Assembly (NCBI GenBank): GCA_020152595.1
Contig: JAIGNY010001685.1
Span: 5,001 to 69,000 of the forward strand
Source: Chiridota heheva
Taxonomy: Eukaryota > Echinodermata > Holothuroidea > Apodida > Chiridotidae
Reading direction: 5' to 3'
Length of the DNA stretch: 64,000 nt
Part shown: piece by piece, positions 22,494-33,500 of the stretch
How positions within the stretch are numbered: position 1 is the stretch's first letter
Layout of the letters: the number at the start of each line of letters is the position of its first letter
Notes under the pieces: generated by a model
Told to the model about the DNA's origin: nothing
What the model saw: the letters and a program-made list of their open reading frames with translations, nothing else
The model's database searches: none
Program-made: the position numbers and the translations under genes

Positions 22494-22686
22494 GCCTGAA
22501 GTTTCGTCATTCGGTCACGTGACCTCTAGACCTATTTTTCATAATCAATTTTAAGGAGGGAATTTTAAACGTCGATTTTACGCTTTCGAGATCTCTTGTC
22601 ACACACAAAAATGTTCATTTCGAGAAGTAATATACCTAAGCTTACCAAAGAGAGCAATTTGTTTGACCATGTCATGTCCTCTTTAA
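22494..22686 (+). promoter_or_regulatory. Upstream module of the THAP gene, shared with the P2X7-like gene
   Basis: Colinear with the minus strand of 14703-14918. It has gcctgaagtt and cgtca, the perfect 12-bp palindrome ggtcacgtgacc at 22513-22524, cgatttt, and gaccatgtcatg followed by cctctttaa. It lies about 120 bp upstream of the first THAP codons, with the same end facing the gene as in the other copy. Confidence 0.5.
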
Positions 22687-22689
22687 GAG

Positions 22690-22895
22690 TTGTACTACAG
22701 TACTGTATGTGCATACTAATTAGCTGATTTGTATAACAATGAAAATATTTGTATCTATGATATCACTGATATTAAAGTGCGTGGTGATTTTGTTTACACA
22801 ATCAATCATATGTGAAGAGCGTTGTCCTTACTTATATGATGAGGTGTAGTGGGCATATCAAGTAGGTTATTTGCATATCAAAAGTGTTTTGGAAC
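22690..22895 (-). repeat. Inverted copy of the 20.1-20.9 kb repeat
   Basis: Its reverse complement matches the repeat around 20600-20800, with gctcttcacatat, atatcatagatacaaat and aatcagctaattagtatgc. Together the two copies form a large, imperfect inverted arrangement around the THAP gene. Confidence 0.55.
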
Positions 22896-23922
22896 AGTTT
22901 TAGCCAGGTCAGATATGTATGGTTGGGGATTGTTTTGCATTAATAAATTACCAGGATCGATGCTTACAAATTGCCAACCATGATAATGAAAATCTTAACA
23001 CTTTTTATAATCTATGTAATATGTTACTTATAAAAACATGTATTGTTACTAATTGTAAAATGAGAAAATCACAAATATATGGGAGGTGAGACTTACTATT
23101 AAACTTAACATTTCTAGTTTTGTTAAGTATAATAATGTGCATTTTCAAAGTATACAATATTTTGGTGTACAATTCCATGGGACTACATATTTGTCACTGT
23201 TGGGTAGTCACTTTGAAAAGTACTCAGTACTTTGGTAATACCCGTCTGTACCATTCAGTAGTACAGTAGCAGTACTGTACCAAAAATGTACCATTAATGT
23301 ATTTATGCCAGTAAATATCTCAAGAACTGTGCAGTGGATATATGTCATACTTGGTATATGGATGTGTTGTGATCTGTAGATGATCCCTATTGTTTGTGGT
23401 GCTGATGTCATAAATAATAATAAGAAGGCAGGACTAACTGAAATTATTTTTATGCTCATACTATATTTCCACAAACCCATGTTGAATTTAAATCAAACCT
23501 GGTATGATGCTGGGGTGTTGATAAAAGCAAGGATGATACAGGATCCCATAGATTGTTGAGTTGTTGACTTCATTATTGATACAGGCAAAGCCAAATACAA
23601 TTTTTCATTGGTTGTTGTAATTGTGGCTTATAGCTTAAGGCAAAAACCTTAACACTTAAACAAGCAACAGGATATACACAAATTACATGTTCCAGTATGA
23701 TAATACGATAAAGAAAATTGCTTCTAATCCAAAGTTAGCATTGGAACTGTGTGAGATTTCTCCCTCTAGTGTTCTTTGCCACCCAATATAGCAACTTAAA
23801 ATTTTAATGGCATTTTGCAAGCATTCAACAAAGTTTATCTCTAATCCTTTGGATCTCTGGTTTCTTAGCAATGTTTGTTTATTTCGAATGGCTACAAACA
23901 ACACACCAACAGCATTTATGAG

Positions 23923-23959
23923 ACCATGGAGATACTATTTGGAATAGTATCTCCATGGT
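23923..23959. repeat. Perfect 17-bp hairpin
   Basis: Arms accatggagatactatt and its exact reverse complement are separated by only tgg. Related imperfect hairpins with catggag(a/g)tac lie at 1196-1229 and at about 24394-24440. The stem is short for a microRNA precursor. It could be a tiny foldback element or a cruciform. Confidence 0.85.
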
Positions 23960-24219
23960 GAGACAGATTACTGAAATAATTGTGACAAGGGAAAACAAAT
24001 GGTGCAAAAATAGAACAGAGCTAGCAAGTTTTACACTCTGGATAATAAACAAAGAAATAACTTATATTGATACTTTCATTTCACTGTTTTCAAAATAAAT
24101 AGCTTACCCCAAAGTTGGTTGGGTGGGATATATATTCTGCTAGTAGCACTGAAGCTATGAGATTTGGGTATTAGTGAATTGTGGTTAATTAATTTCTGGT
24201 TATTTTCTTATACACACAG

Positions 24220-24308
24220 ATGCCCATCAGGATATGAACACCCAGGATCCAGAATCTCAGTCCATGGAAGGTGATGGAACAATCCAAACCGAAGGCAATT
24301 CCCAATAA
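24220..24308 (+). CDS. Orphan terminal exon, unrecognised
   Basis: A strong acceptor, tattttcttatacacacag, is followed by two bases, 28 codons and a TAA at 24306-24308. The peptide is acidic and polar: AHQDMNTQDPESQSM, EGDGTIQTEGNSQ. It starts in the same phase (two bases, 'at') as exon 2 of the P2X7-like gene, so it could in principle serve as an alternative last exon of that gene. No upstream partner exon was found nearby. Being short, it may be chance, but the acceptor and composition are good. Confidence 0.4.
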
Positions 24309-24495
24309 GACTTATATTCCCAACAAGTGATTACTGAATGGAAAGAAAGTGAAGCACGAAAAAGGTTATTACTTATAAAAATACTGTGTCAAAACATGGA
24401 GATACTAATAAGGAAATAATATCTTTATGGTCAAAACCTGCCTATCAAGTCAATGATTTATCTTAAAGTGGTGTGTGAATTGCAGAGTTTGTAAA

Positions 24496-24496
<1 letters not shown>

Positions 24497-24553
<57 letters not shown>

Positions 24554-24582
24554 GTATATATGTATGTATATATGTATATATA
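24497..24582. repeat. Poly-T plus (TA)n/(TATG)n microsatellite
   Basis: A T run of about 17 bases passes into TA repeats with interspersed tg/ta variants. Confidence 0.9.
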
Positions 24583-24845
24583 GATATTTTGTTCTGTTGC
24601 ATTATATTTAGTTATAAATAGTTAAGGATCAAGTGTCAATTCACATAATGTTATTTCTGGATATGATATTTTTATAACTTAAGGGATGAGACATTAATGC
24701 TTACTTATATTTGTGTTCAAAGCGTATGTTGTAGATGTGACAGGTGTTGTGGGGTTTGCATTTGACATAATAAGCTGACGGAAATGCTCTCGCTGTGGGG
24801 TTTTGTGACGGCTGACACATTTTTGGAATATGCCAGTACTCGTAG

Positions 24846-25028
24846 TATAGCATAGCATAGCAAGGTTTAACGGCCCAAAATTATCTAGTGCTGGATATTA
24901 TATCAAGATGGCCACGGCCTTTGATAACCAGTTGTGAACTCACTGGTTGCAGACCCACCGGGATTCAAATCCGGGACGTGTACTTGAGTGGACAAAGCAC
25001 TAACTACTACACCACTGAGGACTACAAA
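24846..25028 (-). mobile_element. tRNA-derived SINE, second head type
   Basis: On the minus strand it begins with cagtggtgtagtagttagtgc (an A-box-like D arm). About 35 bases later comes gatttgaatcccgg (a clear B box), then ggttatcaaaggccgtgg, and it ends gggccgttaaaccttgctatg with a short gctat repeat tail. The core matches the SINEs at 5.5, 41.2 and 43.7 kb, but the tRNA head and the 3' part differ. Confidence 0.8.
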
Positions 25029-25159
25029 TACTGGTGGATTTTACACAAAAACGAAGAAGATGAAGAGATAACATAGTCATAAGATTGGAGAAACCAAGAG
25101 TAATATTTGTTGTGCATCAAAACAATTATATTTTTCTACTGCTCAAGATGTATCTACAC

Positions 25160-26136
25160 TAGAGCTGTGACCGTTCAGCGTGTACACGCTACATGCTCGC
25201 AAATCTTGTAAACGATTACTAAATACTTCATTGCGAGTAATCGTTTTTCATAGTCAGTCTTGCCGTTGAAAATCAATATTGAAAGTCATGATTCAAATCA
25301 CACACATCGGCTGACAAAATTCCAATCAATGACTTTTTTCAAAACCAAACTCGATTAGCATAATCCTTTTTAAATGTGCGAATCACAAATGCGCAGTAAT
25401 CACCAATGAATGGGGATATTATGCACTTTGATTTCGCCGAAATCTTAGTAATCTAACTTGTAAAATGCACCGCGAATGTGCCGCAGTAAACAGTGAAACT
25501 AACAATAGGCCTAAGGTTAGGCCACAAGGCTTAAGTTAAAAATGAAAATGAAAAATTGTAATTGAGTCAAATAAATTTTGAAAGAAAGAAAAAAAAATTG
25601 CATAATAAACAAACAGAAAAAGGTTTTAACAGAGCTGAAATTCTGCATGCGTTGCAAAGATGGCGGCCATTTTTTTGAGAGGACTGATATTTAGAACTTC
25701 TTAGGGTGGTGGCGTAGTTTTGAAATGTTTTACGGCGAGGTATCATAGGCCTAGTATGCAAGATTTTTACAGAAGAACTTTGAAAGCAGTAGCGAATAGG
25801 ACAAAAAAGTTATGCCATGTTGAGTGTAAATGACATTGAAAGGAAGTTATCTGTTCTTTCTAAACTTAATTTCCATTCATATTTTCCATAAAAATGATAA
25901 TTTATACTGTAGAAGTAAACTTTTTACGATTTGGAAAACAAAAATCAGTGTTTATTTGGGCAATGGAGTCAGTACTTTTGCCATACTGCTTGCACGATTT
26001 TTTTTACTTTGCCTTGTAGTTTTTGAGCAATTGGTGTATTTCCAAAAATTACGGTACTAAACTCGTGTACACGATACACGCTCGCTTTTTTTGGCGTGTA
26101 CACGTTTACTAAAATCCCTAAACGTTCACAGCTCTA
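25160..26136. mobile_element. hAT-like element, non-autonomous
   Basis: The left end, tagagctgtgaccgtt, and the right end (reverse complement tagagctgtgaacgttta) form terminal inverted repeats. Each is followed inward by cgtgtacacg and a second palindromic tgtacacg motif. Ends of the tagagctgtga type are familiar from hAT elements. The interior has no recognisable transposase. I could not find a matching 8-bp target duplication, so the exact ends are uncertain. Confidence 0.55.
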
Positions 26137-26305
26137 CTTAAAATCACACATTTTTGGTATGATATGATCAAAACAACATATTTTAACCTCTTACACATAG
26201 GTATATTTGCATGTACATTAGTAATAACATCATTTGATAGTTTAAAGCTAATCATTTAATATGAATTATGACTGAAACAAACTGTGTGATGCCATTATTG
26301 TTACA

Positions 26306-26640
26306 TGTTTTGTAAGTGGTGACAAACTTGCCATTTCTGTAATTGTGTGTAAAAAGATGTAAGTGGTGACAAACTTGCAATTTCTATAATTGTGTGTCAA
26401 AAGATGTAAGTGGTGACAAACTTGCAATTTCTATAATTGTGTGTCAAAAGATGTAAGTGGTGACAAACTTGCAATTTCTATAATTGTGTGTCAAAAGATG
26501 TAAGTGGTGACAAACTTGCCATTTCTTGTGTGTAAAAGATTTCTATATTTGTGTAAAAGATGTAAGTGGACAAACTTGACAAATTTTAAAAAGATGTAAG
26601 TGGTGACATGTCTATAATTGTTATTAAAAAGATGTAATAA
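26306..26640. repeat. 47-bp minisatellite
   Basis: About five good copies and two or three degenerate ones of a unit containing gtaagtggtgacaaacttgc and ataattgtgtgtcaaaagat. The central three copies are nearly identical, indicating recent amplification. The last copies decay by deletion. Confidence 0.9.
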
Positions 26641-27197
26641 CAAATTTATATATATAATTTTAAGTACTTGCTACCCTATTCCTCACCAATTTCCTCAGGT
26701 ATGTACAGTATATCATTTACATCAACACTTCATGGTATCAAAGTATTCAGACTTCACATTGGAGTTTTTTAATTCAATGAAGTAACATGAAACTTATATT
26801 TAATTAAATTACCAGTAAAAAAGTTATTGTGAAGTTCTTGCTAACATGTTAATTACATGCATCTTATATTGTCATGCTGTAAACTGTATGTACCTTAAAG
26901 TTGCAAATACCATTTTATTGTTTTATTGTAAGAAAAATATTTAGCGCTTTGTCAAGTTTGTGCCATTTATTGCTCGCTCACCTTTCATAAGTACAGTGAC
27001 AGTATATTTATTGTTGAATAATTAATCACTTTTTAATTTGTGACTGGAAGTTTACACTAGATGGAGTGACAAAATATGGAAAATGTGTTCTGTTCTGGGA
27101 TAGCTTAATATTCATGGTGCTTACACTGTAAATGATAGTTTTTATGCAATTTTACATTTGTTTATTAGGTACTTTTATGCAAGTTTACATTTGTTAA

Positions 27198-27720
27198 CAC
27201 CATCCAAAATAAAGCCCTCGGGCTTTGTTTGGGTTCCTACAGGACCTCCCCAATCACCAGCCTTCATGTTGAAGCCAACGAACCCCCCTTTCTACTTAGA
27301 TGTCGAAAGATTACCTCTCCTATGCTTTTAGAGTCCTCACCAACACCCAGAACCCTGTTTACAACCTCATTAGGTACCCCGATTTCTCCACCCTCTTTGA
27401 TAGGACTAAAACCTTATCCCCTCTCTTCAGCTTACGCATTAAATCAGACCTCTTCCATCTCGGCATCAACTCCGCCACTCTCAGCACCTACTCCTGGCCC
27501 ACTTTTCCTCCTTAGGCCACCCTCTGTAACAATTTCCACTGCACCCTCACAATCCATCACGTTCTCCTTGCTTGCCCCCTGTACAACCTTCAAAGAGCTT
27601 TCTCGCTCCCCACAACTCAATTGCCGAGTTCTTCCAGAAAAATCCTCTGGATAAAATTATCTCCTTCCTTCATCATGCTGTCATGGTTCAATGCTGTTTT
27701 TAGTTTTTTAGAGGTTTTGT
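27198..27720 (+). pseudogene. CR1/Jockey-like LINE fragment, C-terminal ORF2
   Basis: The frame opens with NTIQNKALGLCLGSY and RTSPITSLHVEANEPP, a hallmark of the region after the reverse transcriptase in Jockey/CR1-type elements. It then shifts to SYAFRVLTNTQNPVYNLI and, after an in-frame stop, to LTIHHVLLACPLYNLQRA, the usual Cys/His-bearing end region. At least one frameshift and one stop make it inactive. The upstream parts of the element are missing. Flanking ttttatgcaa(t/g)tttacatttg words occur twice just before the start and may mark the insertion site. Confidence 0.75.
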
Positions 27721-28596
27721 ATAATGCAAAAGTTTTAAGTTGCATGATACATTATGATTGAATATTAATAAGATATGAGTAAACAAATAAAGAGTTTAAT
27801 GCTGCTCTTGCATTCCAATTAAATGTTAAGCAGCAGGGGTCCTTTATGGGTATTTTCAGGTCTTGATATTTAGGATATGGTACATATGTCATTATTGCCA
27901 TAGTTGGTATTACAGTGACCTTACAATTGCTTTGTAGTTAATTGGTAGTCAGTGTGTATGAAGTGTTTTCAAGTGATATTGGATTCTATAATGAATTTAA
28001 GATATCTGCAAAGTAAAAAAACAACCTCTTCCAACTCAATTTTCCTTTAGTTTCTATTTTGCAGGAATGGTTGGTGTTACTGAAATTTCATTACTTTATG
28101 AATGTAGAGAGTTAACAGATTTGAGTATGGACTCATATATTTTAAGCTATATCTTTCATTACTATTTAGGTGTTTCTATCAATTAAGGTGCTTCCAAAAT
28201 TGTATGCAAATATAATGTTTGGTCTGTAATGTTTGTTATTTGTGTGCCACAAGTTTATATCTTAATTTTCATTAATATTAAGGTTCATTTTTATTACGTT
28301 GATTAGAAAGGCAATGTTTTATGTAAAAGAACTTTCGTTATTTAAGTGTTTTGTTTTTAATGTTGGAGATGCTTTTATTTTCAACGGTTTATATGAGAAA
28401 GAAATGTAAAGATTTGAATAAATTGCTGAAATGAAAAGCTTTTGTCATTTCAAATTTTGATTGTACAGTCTCTTTAATTTGAAGGTAGCATCCATTTTAT
28501 TAAGTCACACATTGATCAGTCATAAGTTTTTAAGCCACAACATGTGCACTATATACTGTATGTTCCTTTGCCCTGATATCAAATGCACATTTCCTT
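27721..28596. other. No recognisable gene
   Basis: AT-rich sequence without motifs on either strand. Some of it may be the 3' tail of the preceding LINE fragment. Confidence 0.45.
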
Positions 28597-28926
28597 CATT
28601 ATGCACTTGTCAATTGTGTGACTCACCCCTACACCCCCCGGACAAGGCGAGTCATTGCACCAAGGTGGGTGGACAAAACATGTACATTGATGCACCCCTC
28701 ATGTGACTGACATTTTTTTTGTGAAATGACTTTCCCAAATCACTCACATCTGTGCAAAGTCAATAGGTCTGAAATAAATTGACCCACCTCAAGAGTCACT
28801 CTGGTGACTGACAATTTGGTACAATGACGCACATGTGAGTCACTATTTCATATGTCAATGACTCACCTTTGACTGCCATTGCTGGGGGTAGTAGTGGTCA
28901 GTCATATAACTGACAAGTACATTATG
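28597..28926. mobile_element. Palindromic MITE with 7-bp target duplication
   Basis: The element proper is 28604-28919. It begins cacttgtcaattgtgtgact and ends in the inverted form gtcatataactgacaagta. Both sides carry cattatg, at 28597-28603 and 28920-28926. Long inverted repeats extend inward for about 100 bp. The copy at 6961-7159 is the same family in opposite orientation. There is no coding capacity. Confidence 0.8.
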
Positions 28927-31900
28927 CCCGTTGTCCAACTAAAACAAAAATATTGTGATCATTGATACCTTCAAAACTACTCATCCCTATGTGGCTTAAA
29001 GTGTAGGGCATGAATTTTTCCAGATGACAAATGATAAAATTGGCATCGTTTTTTCTGAGAATAAATAGCGTAAAGCAAATTAAGCTTATTTCAATCTATA
29101 GCTATTACTTTGTGTGGGTGAAGCTCAGGGGTTTTGAGGAATGTCTCATGATCAGAGATTAGGGGTAATGGATTCCCCCCCCCCCTTCTTGCACCGATCA
29201 CCCCAGGAAAACAGTAAAAGGAAACTACTTCTGTGACCGACAAATAACAAAATGGCTTAAACACAGGGCCCCTTGATAAGGTGACCCCCACCAATCCTGT
29301 AGCAAACCCAGAAAAGGTAAACATGGCCTGGAGCAAGGTTTTGTAATGATCCTGAATCTGGAGGAAGGGGGGGAGAGATTCACGAAACATTGATTTAACT
29401 GCAGGAGTTAACCTGTATAGACGGGACTTTTTGCAATTGGGGAACAAGCACCTTTAAGAGAGAACAAACACTTAAAGAGGGTGAACTTGGCCAAAATCTC
29501 CATCCATCCTTAAGAGTTACATATTTTTAGTATGATTTTGGTAAGGGGAAGCACATACATATGCAGAGGGAAGGGGGGGGGGGTGGTCATGACTATCATA
29601 GTCAGAAATATTAAAGCACCTAACAGATGAAAGCACCTGAAATAAACACCACGACTGTTCATGAAAGGACATTTTTTGATGTCTTGCACAAAATAATAAT
29701 CCCTTTTTTTAAGCTCAGCTACATTGAAATCTGCAAGAAACAAAAATTGTTGATATCTAGATGCTGGTGTAATGGAATTTTAGGTTTGTCAAAAATTCTT
29801 GATAAGCTATTTTCTGTAATTCTTCCAGTAAGTCGTAATTAACACAATATTTTGATATAGAATTTATCAACATTTTAAACAAGCACACATCTCAATGCAT
29901 GAACAGTTTCGGACCTTATGTTTGTCAGTTTGTTATTAGGGCAGTGCCTCATTTGGTCCTTTGACATCTTTTGCAAATGAATAGCATTAGATGCCAAAGC
30001 CCAGAAGAGCTCGTCAGGTGGTTAATGAGACACTCAAGCCAACAATGAACAGGAACATTACAACTACATGAATATTCTGACTAATGAATGAGTGGCAAGT
30101 ACATGTTTTATGGATGAGAGATAGGTATGTCAACTAATGAAACTCTTCTTAAAGTCTGGCAGATGCTGTTAGGAACATAAGATGCATATGCACATAGGTG
30201 GAAGTAGAGGGCGGGCCCCACTCCTAATAATTTTGTTGGGGGACATATATGCTGTCCCCGTACAAAAAGGAAGCCTTTATGGCTGGCTACACCAATGTCT
30301 AGGTTGTGGGTTGGCTCTCCCCCCCTCCCCCCTCCCTTATGTTGGTAAGAAATCACTGCCACTGGATACTTTAAACTGTCCTGCATTTCCTCAACAAAAC
30401 AAATATGGCAGGGTATTTAGGAGGGGAGGGCATAGGTTGTAATTCTTGACAATTATATCTTAATACAGAAAATGAAAAGATATCGTGGTCAATTTTGCCA
30501 GTGACAGAAGCAAAACTATTTTTGTTTATCTGAAAAATGGATTTGGGGTTTCAGCTAAGAGGCAAATCTCCTGAAGCTCTTACAGAAGTTATCCTTCTCA
30601 AGAAGAAATTAAAATAATTTTGCCAACAAAATTCTACAAAATATCAGTATTGTTGGTTATTTCATAAAATCCTTTATAGTTTCTTTGAAAAGGAGGTAAG
30701 CCCTGGTACCCCATCTTTCTCCTGCTTCCTTAGAACTTTCAGCCAACTTGTGTGCTCTTTTCACAAATTTTATGAACAAGCCAGTCAAAAAAAGAACAGG
30801 CATGGGGTTTAATGACTAAAGCCATCGATCCTGAGGCTTACAACATCACCACACCTGCAAAATTAACCCTCAAGACTCATTATAAATTCAAAATTATGTT
30901 ACCCTTGTACTATTTACTGTTTTCTAAAAGAAACTTGACTTTTATCATTAAGCCATTAATGAGGAAATCTGTCTCTAGTACACACTAAACTAACAAAAAA
31001 CAAACAAGTTCAACCTAACTTACTCTACTGCTTTGATACATGTATATCTAAAAACATTAACTCTTTAAAAGTGTGCATTAGAAACAGGATTATTTAAAGT
31101 TGATGAAAGCCATACACAAAGCCACAGTGTTATGTGAATTGGCCACGTATCAGTTACTGCATACAAGGAGCTTTTGAAGTTTACAAAAGTGCACTCATGT
31201 GAAGTGAGAAGATAAGTAAACCCATTGTGCTGAATAAGGTTTATTAATGCTGATGATTTGCAACTAAAAATAAAAAGTAAAAGAAAATGACCATCAGTAT
31301 ATGAGGCATACAGTTAATAGGTGTTGTTTGTTAATGATTAACAAGGATATAAGTGTAAACATAATTAGCAATGAACATACTGTAAACTTTGCAATCACTG
31401 GTAAAAGATTCATTGAACAAAAACAATTTTACATGAAGCATGGGTGGGATTTGCCTACTGAAAGTGTGTGTGTGTGCAAGGGGGTAAGGGTGGGGGGGGG
31501 GCAAAGTCAAAATTGGGGAAAATCATGCTAAGATGCAAATAATCACCATGAAAAAAGATACAAAGTGGGAGGAAAGTTCCCCTTTTCCCCCTCAATTCAC
31601 ATCTATGTTGTCGTTCGGGTGCATTTAAAAAAAAAACATGATCTTTCCACACGGGAGTGGCAGCACTATTGGAGGGGAAATTCATCCCCACAAAATATGT
31701 TGCCCCTGAGAAAACTAAAGTTATTATAAAAATATAGAGAAGAAATTTTTCACATTTCTTTTCATGATAAAAGAATAATTGATTTTGTAGAAAAAGTCAG
31801 ATATATCACATATATTGAGCAAATGTTTTGGAAAGTGAACAGAAAGAAGGATATTTTTAGAACAAAATCTTTCGTTCTGGCAAATTTCCAGCAGGGGAAT

Positions 31901-33075
31901 GACCCCTCCCCTCCTCCTCTTCCCAACAGCAATGCCACTGGTTTTCAGTTACTAGTTAGGTCCCAAACCACTGAAACCTGGACAGGCCCCTAGTTATAAT
32001 ATAGTGAGAAAGTTATTTTGAATTCAGCAGCAGTTGAATTTGACCATTTCTATAAAAGTACAAATGAAAGTAAAGAAATGATAATTAGGCAAAACTCCCA
32101 TCTTACTGAGTAACAAATGAAGGATTATTAAAGTTTTATTCAGTCATTATAGCTGAAAAACAAAACAAAGTTTTTAACAAAATGTAAGAACATTCTATTC
32201 AGAAATGTGTACACTTCCACATGTGTAAAAGATGTCCATATTGAAATTCAAGTTAATGATGGTCAGGAAGCAAATAAATTTTCTTCAAAAAGATTGTGAT
32301 TGATTATCAGTAAAAAATAAATTGTTCCATGCATGCAATTAATTTTATTTTGAATTTAGAACACAGAAAATTACAGTTAAAGTTACAAACCCACAATATC
32401 TAACTCAACAAAATTCAAAATGTTGTTAGTGAAAATAGAGTGCACTAGCAGCAGGTACATTGTCTTGACCCTATCTAGCTAAACTGTATTAACAACAATA
32501 TGGTCACAGACCACAGGCACAGGCCTAATGAAAGTAGTTCCGACAATTATAAATTTCTATGAATTAATGAACCATGAGCATAAACACACAGTGCCTGGGA
32601 TGTAGGTATTAAGTATCATTTGCCAAGTGAGTTGTGTGATTTAAGTAAGAGATTAGAGTGGTGTTTGTTTCAAATTGTGGTTTCATTAAAAGGGGTTGGA
32701 AGACCAGTTTTTAATAGCATTGAAAGTTCATCATGTGGTAATTCAGCCAACGGAACCATGAATCATCGAAGTGAGAGCCTGAGTGGCACATTGTGGACCA
32801 ATTTTTTGTTCTTTTTGCCAACTTGCGCGTGCCAGTGTGTGGTGAAGGAGCACAATTTTTAATTAGTAGTTTTTTATGTTTCACGAATATTTTGTATGTT
32901 TCTAATGGCCTTAAGTTGACTTTTAGATTTAGTACCGTAACATTAGAAATGTAACGTACGAAGTAGCCTAGCCTAGTTGCATGATAAAAAACCATCCTTA
33001 CCAGGAATGTTCCATCAATCATTCATGGGTTTTGCACAAAATCCTCCCAAGCATATAATGTATATTTTTATTTAG
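28927..33075. other. No recognisable gene over 4 kb
   Basis: Homopolymer C and G runs lie near 29176, 29574 and 31493, and a short (GT)n run near 31465. Frames such as 29091-29447 (minus) and 30108-30386 (minus) are long for chance but lack motifs and run through low-complexity patches. Words such as ccactgg next to pyrimidine-rich tracts near 31890-31940 resemble transposon ends, but no element could be delimited. Confidence 0.45.
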
Positions 33076-33141
33076 GCTCCGCCAAGGACTAATCTGATTC
33101 GCATCACTGAAGAGCAGTTATATGGCTTGAGCCCAAGATGA
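33076..33141 (+). CDS. Possible terminal exon, unrecognised
   Basis: After a good acceptor, tatttttatttag, an in-frame stretch of 21 codons ends in TGA at 33139-33141 and includes NLIRITEEQLYGLSPR. Composition looks coding and the two other frames are closed, but the segment is short and no partner exon is known. Confidence 0.3.
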   Translation, partial: APPRTNLIRITEEQLYGLSPR

Positions 33142-33149
33142 ATGAGCTA

Positions 33150-33340
33150 TTGTACAGTGTAACAGTAGCTGGTTGCTAACAAGTGAACTGTAAATAGACT
33201 ATGAAGATGTTGTCACTTAAAAAGGTATAGATTACTCCTGTGTTGTGTATGGTGTAACAATAGCTGGATGCTAGTCAATGAATTGTGAAGAGTCTCTTGG
33301 GTTGAACGGTGTGGATTACCCCTGATTTTGAGAAAATCGG
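33150..33340. repeat. Diverged tandem duplication, about 90 bp
   Basis: gtgtaacagtagctggttgcta and gtgtaacaatagctggatgcta start the two copies, and both end gattac(t/c)cctg. It follows the candidate exon above directly. Confidence 0.6.
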
Positions 33341-33425
33341 GGGTGTCTGGTTGGAGGGGTCTAAGGGCCAAAAATTCTTAATGTGCACGAAAATTTCTTA
33401 GTTGAGTATTACTATTAGTTTTTGA

Positions 33426-33500
33426 TATCGCGATATGTCGCTAGAGACATATTTCATGTCGTGGGGAAAGAGATATCGCGATAATCGTGACAGCACTTAT
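33426..33500. mobile_element. Fragment with tatcgcgata inverted words
   Basis: gatatcgcgatatgtc and gatatcgcgataatcgtgaca lie about 50 bp apart. The reverse complement reads like the common MITE end tgtcacgattatcgcgata. A full element is not visible. Confidence 0.35.

Noticed and set aside
30108-30442. Overlapping frames on both strands near 30.2 kb
   Set aside because: Both cross C- and G-rich low-complexity tracts and match nothing recognisable.
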